Shown here one piece after another: positions 7,310 through 11,755 of a stretch of 11,755 nt of DNA. A program made the translations under genes and the position numbers. Below the pieces are notes generated by a model. That model was not told the origin of the DNA. It searched no databases and was given only the letters and a program-made list of their open reading frames with translations. Position 1 is the first letter of the stretch. Every line of letters begins with the position of its first letter. The DNA lies in contig DASQHF010000046.1 in the NCBI GenBank assembly GCA_035632215.1, forward strand, positions 1 to 11,755, written 5' to 3'. The DNA is from CAIYRG01 sp035632215. Its GTDB lineage: Bacteria; Pseudomonadota; Alphaproteobacteria; Micropepsales; Micropepsaceae.

Positions 7310-7855
7310 TTGCGCGTCGCCGCTTTGCTTCTGTTCTCGCTCGCCGTCACAAGTGCCGCGGCCGCAGACAAATGGCGCCAGTACAACTATCTCGAGTACA
7401 GCTTCGCCATCAATTTCCCGGCGAGCCCGAAATCGGAATCCGGCACCTACGCCGGACCTGAAGGCGCCAAGCTTCCGTCGCACTTCTACTCGCTCAAAAA
7501 CGAGGCCAATCTTTACCGCGTGACGATCGCCGACTTTTCCAAGACCAAGATGGACGAGAAGGAGGTCGTCGGCTTCGCGATGGGACGCTTGATGGAGATG
7601 GGCGAGATCACGCTCGATGTTCCAACGCGCGTGGATGCGGTCGATGGCCGCCAGTTGTCGGTTACCGGCAACGACGGTACCCATTCCTCCGTCGGCCTCT
7701 TCTTCTATCAGCACCGGCTCTATCTGATCGAAGGCATCGCATCCGATTCCGGCAGCAGCGACCCGACGCGGTTCCAGCAGTCGGCCCATTTCACCAATGA
7801 CGCAAAGAAACTGTTCGGCCTCGATACGCCCTTCGGCGCGAGCGGTCATTTCTAA
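7310..7855 (+). CDS. Small secreted protein, diverged paralog 3 of 3
   Basis: This 181-residue protein starts at TTG. Residues 1-19 are a signal peptide (RVAALLLFSLAVTSAAAA, cut before DKW). The mature part keeps the plan of the two upstream proteins but is much more distant: WRQYNYLEYSFAINFPASPK matches WKEYSF...YPGKP, YRVTIADF matches YIVAVADF, GRQLSV matches GREIVV, and LFFYQHRLYLIEGI matches IFFVDKKLYQIEVV. It lacks cysteines, like the others, and carries an additional C-terminal tail ending FGASGHF. The next gene, a hexose-phosphate mutase, starts 23 bp downstream, so all four are probably on one transcript. The function is unknown. The divergence suggests an older duplication than the one that made paralogs 1 and 2. 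Confidence 0.84.
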   Translation: MRVAALLLFSLAVTSAAAADKWRQYNYLEYSFAINFPASPKSESGTYAGPEGAKLPSHFYSLKNEANLYRVTIADFSKTKMDEKEVVGFAMGRLMEMGEITLDVPTRVDAVDGRQLSVTGNDGTHSSVGLFFYQHRLYLIEGIASDSGSSDPTRFQQSAHFTNDAKKLFGLDTPFGASGHF

Positions 7856-7878
7856 AGTCGGGTGCGATCCAAGGTCCC

Positions 7879-9375
7879 ATGTTCGGCAAGCCCAAGAGCG
7901 ACGTCAAACCCAATACGCCTGAGTTCGAGAATGTCCCCCTCATCTCGCCGAACGGTTTTCGCGAGTATGACGCGCGCTGGCTCTTCGAGAAGCAGATCAA
8001 CTTGGTCGGCATCCAGGCCTTGGGGCTCGCACTGGGGCATTATTTCCACGAATCGGGCATTCGACCGAAAGTCGTCGTCGGCCACGATTACCGGTCCTAT
8101 TCTCTCTCGATCAAGCAAGCGCTCATCGTCGGGCTCATGAGCGCGGGCTGCGAAGTCCACGACATTGGTCTTGCGCTCTCGCCCGTCGCTTATTTCGCGC
8201 AGTTTGCGCTCGACGCGCCGGCCGTCGCGATGGTGACGGCAAGCCACAACGAGAACGGCTGGACGGGCGTGAAGATGGGCGCCGAGCGGCCATTGACCTT
8301 TGGGCCGGACGAGATGAACCGCTTGAAGACAATCGCGCTCGAGGGCAGCGCCAAGGAACGAAGCGGCGGCCGTTATGTGCGTGTCGAGAACATGCGCGAA
8401 ATCTATCTCGCCGACGTCACCAAAGGCCATCACCTGAAGCGCCGGATCAGAGTGCTCGCCGCCTGCGGCAACGGCACGGCCGGCGTGTTCGCGCCCGAAG
8501 CCTTGCGCTTAATCGGTGCCGATGTCGTGCCGATGGATGACGAGCTCGACTGGAATTTCCCGAAATACAACCCGAACCCCGAAGATCTGAAGATGCTCGA
8601 TGCCATGGGGCACGCCGTGCGCGAAGCAAAGGCCGAGATCGCGCTCGGCTTCGACGGTGACGGTGACCGCTGCGGCGTGGTGGACGGCCAGGGCGAGGAG
8701 ATTTTCGCCGACAAGGTCGGCGTGCTCTTGGCGCGCGATCTCTCCTCGCGTCAAAAGCACGCGAAGTTCGTCGTCGATGTGAAGTCGACGGCCCTGTTCG
8801 AGGTCGATCCGGTGTTGCGCGCGAACGGCGCGGTCACGGACTATTGGAAGACGGGTCACTCCTACATCAAGCGGCGCACATCGGAGCTCGGCGCGGTCGC
8901 TGGCTTCGAGAAGAGCGGCCACTATTTCTTCAATCCGCCAATCGCCCGCGGCTACGATGATTCCATCGTGGCGGCGATCGCGATTCTGGAGATGCTCGAT
9001 CGCGCCGCAAAACCGATCGCCGAGCTCGTGCATGACCTGCCCAAGACCTGGGGCTCGCCCACCATGGCGCCGTTCTGCCCGGACGAGAAGAAATACGATG
9101 TCGTCGTTCGCGTCACCAAAGAGTACGAACACGCCCATGCGCGAGGCGACAAAATCCTCGGGCAGAAGATCGCGCGCATAGTGACGGTGAACGGCGTGCG
9201 CGTGACCTTGGAAGACGGCACCTGGGGTCTCGTGCGGGCCTCCTCGAACAAGCCCTCGCTTGTAGTCGTCTGCGAGAGCCCGGTCTCGGATGCGCAGATG
9301 CGCGCGATGTTCCACGACATCGACACGAGGCTATCGAACTACCCCGAAGTCGGCGAATACGATCAGAAGATCTAG
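7879..9375 (+). CDS. Phosphomannomutase/phosphoglucomutase
   Basis: This cytosolic alpha-D-phosphohexomutase (498 aa) interconverts mannose or glucose 6-phosphate and 1-phosphate, feeding GDP-mannose and UDP-glucose synthesis for surface polysaccharides. All four active-site loops are present in order: phosphoserine loop TASHN with Ser122, metal loop DGDGDR at 259-264, sugar-specificity loop EKSGH at 344-348, and phosphate-binding loop RASSNKP at 453-459. It resembles AlgC/ManB-type enzymes; the EKSGH loop suits dual Man/Glc use (family knowledge), so a strict PMM or PGM label is not safe. The ATG at 7879 has AAGG 4 nt upstream. It is last in the run with three secreted proteins. Its stop codon abuts the dusA stop, leaving no room for an intergenic terminator. 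Confidence 0.94.
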   Translation: MFGKPKSDVKPNTPEFENVPLISPNGFREYDARWLFEKQINLVGIQALGLALGHYFHESGIRPKVVVGHDYRSYSLSIKQALIVGLMSAGCEVHDIGLALSPVAYFAQFALDAPAVAMVTASHNENGWTGVKMGAERPLTFGPDEMNRLKTIALEGSAKERSGGRYVRVENMREIYLADVTKGHHLKRRIRVLAACGNGTAGVFAPEALRLIGADVVPMDDELDWNFPKYNPNPEDLKMLDAMGHAVREAKAEIALGFDGDGDRCGVVDGQGEEIFADKVGVLLARDLSSRQKHAKFVVDVKSTALFEVDPVLRANGAVTDYWKTGHSYIKRRTSELGAVAGFEKSGHYFFNPPIARGYDDSIVAAIAILEMLDRAAKPIAELVHDLPKTWGSPTMAPFCPDEKKYDVVVRVTKEYEHAHARGDKILGQKIARIVTVNGVRVTLEDGTWGLVRASSNKPSLVVVCESPVSDAQMRAMFHDIDTRLSNYPEVGEYDQKI

Positions 9376-10359
9376 CTACGCCGCTTCTGCGCGCGGGCCG
9401 TCAAGAAAGGCGAGCGCGCCTTCGAGCACACTTAACCCCGCGCCTTTGCGGCAGGCATGTTCGCTCAAATGCCTGCGGAAGGCGCGTGCTCCCGGCCGGC
9501 CGTGAAAGAGGCCCAGCATATGCTTGGTCATCGCGTTCAAGGGTACACCGTCTTCGAGCCGCGCCGCGATGTAATTGCCATAAGCCGCGACCGCCTCATC
9601 TACTTCTCGCGATGCTGCGCCGAAGAAACGGGCGTCGACATCGGCCAGTATCGCCGGAGTCTGATAGGCGGCGCGACCGAGCATGACGCCGTCAGCGTGC
9701 GGAAGATGCGCTTCCGCCTGATCCAGCGTTTCGATCCCGCCATTGACGATGATCGCGAGATCGGGGCGCACCGCTTTCAGCCCATAGACGAGCCCGTAAT
9801 CGAGCGGTGGCACTTCGCGGTTTTCTCTAGGGGACAACCCGTTGAGCCAAGCTTTGCGGGCATGCACTGCAAACGTCCCGATGCCGCTGCGCGCGCAAGC
9901 ATCGACAAGCGTAAACAATGCTTCCCTCGGCTCCTGATCGTCGACCCCAATGCGGCATTTGACGGTGACTGGTACGCGTACCGCCGCACGCATTGCCCCG
10001 ACGCACTCCCCGACGAGTTCAGGTTCCCGCATCAGCGCGGCGCCGAAGCATCCCGACTGCACGCGGTCGGACGGACAGCCGACATTCAGATTGATCTCAT
10101 CATAGCCGAACGCTTCGCCGATGCGTGCAGCCTCCGCCAGTTTGTTAGGCTCGGAGCCGCCCAATTGCAGCGCCACCGGATGCTCTGCTTGAGAAAACCC
10201 GATCAGCCGCTCGCGGTCGCCCCGAATCACCGCATCCGCCGTCACCATCTCGGTGTAGAGGCGGGCGCGTGCGGACAAGAGCCGATGGAGGAACCGACAG
10301 TGCCGGTCCGTCCAGTCCATCATCGGCGCCACAGCGAAGATTTTTTGTTTTACGATCAA
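9376..10359 (-). CDS. dusA: tRNA-dihydrouridine(20/20a) synthase
   Basis: This FMN- and NADPH-dependent enzyme reduces uridines in the D-loop of tRNA. From the TTG at 10359 it has 327 residues, the usual DusA length. APMMDWTDRHCR (about 12-23) is the DusA-type FMN-binding start; NVGCPSDRVQSGCFGA carries the catalytic Cys95; VKCRIGVDD and FAVHARKAWLNGLSPRENR are the substrate-side barrel loops; NGGI and DGVMLGRAAYQTP bind the FMN phosphate. The frame stays open to an ATG at 10518, but those 53 residues are low-complexity, unlike the family, and overlap the divergent phhA start, so the shorter form is preferred. A possible promoter lies at 10398-10425. The stop is adjacent to the convergent mutase gene. 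Confidence 0.93.
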   Translation of the reverse strand: MIVKQKIFAVAPMMDWTDRHCRFLHRLLSARARLYTEMVTADAVIRGDRERLIGFSQAEHPVALQLGGSEPNKLAEAARIGEAFGYDEINLNVGCPSDRVQSGCFGAALMREPELVGECVGAMRAAVRVPVTVKCRIGVDDQEPREALFTLVDACARSGIGTFAVHARKAWLNGLSPRENREVPPLDYGLVYGLKAVRPDLAIIVNGGIETLDQAEAHLPHADGVMLGRAAYQTPAILADVDARFFGAASREVDEAVAAYGNYIAARLEDGVPLNAMTKHMLGLFHGRPGARAFRRHLSEHACRKGAGLSVLEGALAFLDGPRAEAA

Positions 10360-10397
10360 GTACGGGAGCTCTTTGGAGGCATTAAATCCTTCTCTGG

Positions 10398-10425
10398 CGT
10401 ATATCGGGCGGCAGGGCGGGCGCAA
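10398..10425 (-). promoter_or_regulatory. dusA: Candidate dusA promoter
   Basis: On the minus strand TTGCGC (10420-10425) and TATACG (10398-10403) are 16 bp apart and resemble -35 and -10 boxes. Transcription would begin about 30 nt before the TTG at 10359. If right, it excludes the longer dusA start at 10518, which would lie upstream of the promoter. The match is moderate only. Confidence 0.3.
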
Positions 10426-10474
10426 GTCTCGACGCCCCACGCGCCCTTCATTCGCCTCATTCCGCTCCCCACAT

Positions 10475-10480
10475 AGGAGG
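10475..10480 (+). promoter_or_regulatory. phhA: Unusually close Shine-Dalgarno of phhA
   Basis: A perfect AGGAGG ends a single base before the only in-frame ATG (10482). Normal spacing is about 5-9 nt, so translation may be inefficient despite the perfect match. Confidence 0.5.
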
Positions 10481-10481
10481 G

Positions 10482-11375
10482 ATGGAGCCGGAGCCGACAA
10501 AGACCGGTGAGGCAGCATTCAAGCCCGCGCGGTCTTCACATGCGCTGAGGGGCGATTATGCGGGCATACGGTCTGATTTCACCGTCGATCAGCCGCTCGA
10601 CCACTATGCGCCCGAAGACCACGACCGCTGGCGGCGCCTCTATGATCAGCAGATCGAGCTGATGCCGCGCTATGCCGTGAAGGAGTACCTTGAGAGCCTA
10701 GAGCTTCTCGACATCTCCGACGGAACCCCCGATCTCGAACGCATCAGCCGGCATTTGAAGCGGCTCACGGGATTTGAGCTCGTCGCGGTTCCCGGTCTGA
10801 TCCCGGACGAGGCGTTCTTCAAGCATCTCGCCAATCGGCGGTTCCCGGTGACCTGGTGGATCCGCGAGGAAGCCGAGCTCGATTATCTCGAGGAGCCCGA
10901 CATCTTCCACGACCTCTTCGGCCACATTCCCCTCCTCGCGCATCCGGTTTTCGCCGACTACATGGTCGAGTATGGGAAGGCCGGCCCGAACGCGGCGCGC
11001 ATGAACGCAATTCCGCTCCTGTCGCGGCTCTACTGGTACACGATCGAGTTCGGGCTTATCCGGACAAGCGATGGCTTGCGCGCTTACGGCTCCGGGATTC
11101 TGTCATCCCACGGCGAGACCATCTATGCCATCGATAGCCCGGTGCCCAACCGGCTCGGCTTCGACCTCGAGCGCGTGCTCGCGACCGAATTTTGCATCGA
11201 CGCCTACCAGGAGACCTATTTCGTCATCGACAGTTTCGAACAGCTCTTCGCCGAAACGCAGAAGCCCTTCGCGCCGCTCTACGAGCGCATCAAGCTGCTA
11301 AAGCCCCATCCGGCGTATGCCGTGCTCGACAGCGACCGCGTCCTTCACAAGGGCCAGCTCGCCGCATCAGTGTAA
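10482..11375 (+). CDS. phhA: Phenylalanine 4-hydroxylase
   Basis: This non-heme iron, tetrahydropterin-dependent enzyme converts phenylalanine to tyrosine with O2, the entry step of Phe catabolism. It is 297 residues, the typical single-domain bacterial form lacking the mammalian ACT regulatory domain. Iron ligands are visible: His143 and His148 in FHDLFGHIPLL, and Glu189 in YWYTIEFGL, close to the Chromobacterium enzyme numbering. VPGLIPDEAFFKHLANRRFPVTWWIR is the conserved pterin/substrate-side segment. The ATG at 10482 is the only start codon in frame; upstream the frame is open back to TAA at 10383 but has no ATG, GTG or TTG. Its AGGAGG (10475-10480) is only 1 nt away, unusually close. 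No pterin dehydratase (phhB) or homogentisate genes lie in the window. The 3' end overlaps the convergent helicase gene by 9 bp. Confidence 0.95.
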   Translation: MEPEPTKTGEAAFKPARSSHALRGDYAGIRSDFTVDQPLDHYAPEDHDRWRRLYDQQIELMPRYAVKEYLESLELLDISDGTPDLERISRHLKRLTGFELVAVPGLIPDEAFFKHLANRRFPVTWWIREEAELDYLEEPDIFHDLFGHIPLLAHPVFADYMVEYGKAGPNAARMNAIPLLSRLYWYTIEFGLIRTSDGLRAYGSGILSSHGETIYAIDSPVPNRLGFDLERVLATEFCIDAYQETYFVIDSFEQLFAETQKPFAPLYERIKLLKPHPAYAVLDSDRVLHKGQLAASV

Positions 11376-11755
11376 ACCCGAATCGCCTAACAGGTCCTCG
11401 ATATCGGCTTCGGACAAGGAAAATGCAGCGCCCGCGGACTCGTCGAGAATGCCTCGAACCAGTTCACGCTTCTTCGCTTTCAGCGCTTCCATCTTTTCCT
11501 CGATCGAGCCGAGGGCGAGAAGTTTGTGGACGAAGACTCGCTTGCGTTGACCGATGCGGTGCGCGCGGCTCGCGGCCTGATCCTCGACGGCCGGGTTCCA
11601 CCACGGATCGTAGAGGATGACGGTATCGGCGGCCGTCAGATTGAGCCCAACTCCACCCGCTTTGAGACTGACCAGGAACAGGGGCACGGCGCCCGATTGG
11701 AACTGTTCAATGGGCGTCGCTCGGTCCTTTGTGTCTCCGGTCAGCAGTGCATACT
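11367..11755 (-). CDS. SNF2-family DNA-dependent ATPase/helicase, C-terminal part only
   Basis: The frame is open from the right edge to TGA at 11367-11369, giving the last 128 residues of a longer protein. It is the end of the helicase C-terminal (RecA-like 2) domain of a Swi2/Snf2 ATPase. LLTGDTKDRATPIEQFQ leads to motif V, SLKAGGVGLNLTAADTVILYDPWWNP, and motif VI, EDQAASRAHRIGQ, whose arginines contact ATP. Then come VHKLLALGSIEEKM and a charged helical tail. The terminus ending at GDSGLH looks natural. Such bacterial proteins remodel protein-DNA or RNA polymerase complexes; the exact subfamily cannot be told without the N-terminal domains. Its last 9 bp overlap the phhA end in the opposite orientation. 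Confidence 0.92.
   Translation of the reverse strand, partial: YALLTGDTKDRATPIEQFQSGAVPLFLVSLKAGGVGLNLTAADTVILYDPWWNPAVEDQAASRAHRIGQRKRVFVHKLLALGSIEEKMEALKAKKRELVRGILDESAGAAFSLSEADIEDLLGDSGLH

Noticed and set aside
8509..9315. A 268-codon minus-strand frame opposite the hexose-phosphate mutase
   Set aside because: All four mutase active-site loops are present on the plus strand; the opposite frame is a compositional shadow.
9457..10476. A 339-codon open frame on the plus strand opposite dusA
   Set aside because: It lies wholly antisense to a gene with clear DusA motifs, its translation is arginine/histidine-rich without domain signatures, and such frames are common opposite GC-rich genes.
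1..11755. Mobile element, CRISPR array, tRNA/rRNA, toxin-antitoxin pair or known phage-defence system
   Set aside because: No terminal inverted repeats, transposase or integrase motifs, spaced repeats, cloverleaf sequences or defence-type domain sets were seen. The SNF2 end alone is not evidence of a defence island.

Overview
The window reads as ordinary chromosomal DNA of an alphaproteobacterium, probably of the Hyphomicrobiales/Rhodospirillales type. It is GC-rich (roughly 60% by eye) and tightly packed, and its proteins (CobA-type SUMT, PepN, DusA, bacterial PhhA, a two-domain phosphomannomutase) look like alphaproteobacterial versions. The lineage is an inference from sequence style. I see no insertion sequence, integrase, CRISPR array, tRNA or rRNA.

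Layout. Positions 1-6123 are all on the minus strand. Reading in transcription order they are cobA (uroporphyrinogen-III C-methyltransferase), a conserved protein of unknown function, pepN (aminopeptidase N), an ACS-type MFS transporter, and a secreted alpha/beta hydrolase that runs off the left edge. Around 6124-6259 lies a divergent promoter region holding an ATAC-N14-GTAT inverted repeat. From 6260 to 9375 the plus strand carries a compact run: three tandem paralogous small secreted proteins, then a phosphomannomutase/phosphoglucomutase. dusA follows on the minus strand, meeting the mutase stop-to-stop with no intergenic base. dusA is divergent from phhA (phenylalanine 4-hydroxylase, plus strand). 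phhA overlaps by 9 bp, tail to tail, the end of a SNF2-family helicase gene that runs off the right edge on the minus strand.

How they work together. Most genes are independent housekeeping or catabolic functions: siroheme/cobalamin precursor synthesis, peptide turnover, tRNA modification, phenylalanine catabolism and sugar-phosphate interconversion. Two groupings may be functional. One is the MFS transporter with the secreted hydrolase, 16 bp apart, which could be a release-and-uptake pair. The other is the secreted-paralog cluster ahead of the mutase, with gaps of 14, 22 and 23 bp, which suggests a small envelope-related operon.

The most distinctive part is the triple array of Cys-free, signal-peptide-bearing proteins of about 150 mature residues and no recognised function. 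A second oddity is the start of cobA: its only upstream ATG is followed at codon 3 by an in-frame TAA, although homology to CobA appears to continue between that stop and the first usable TTG.
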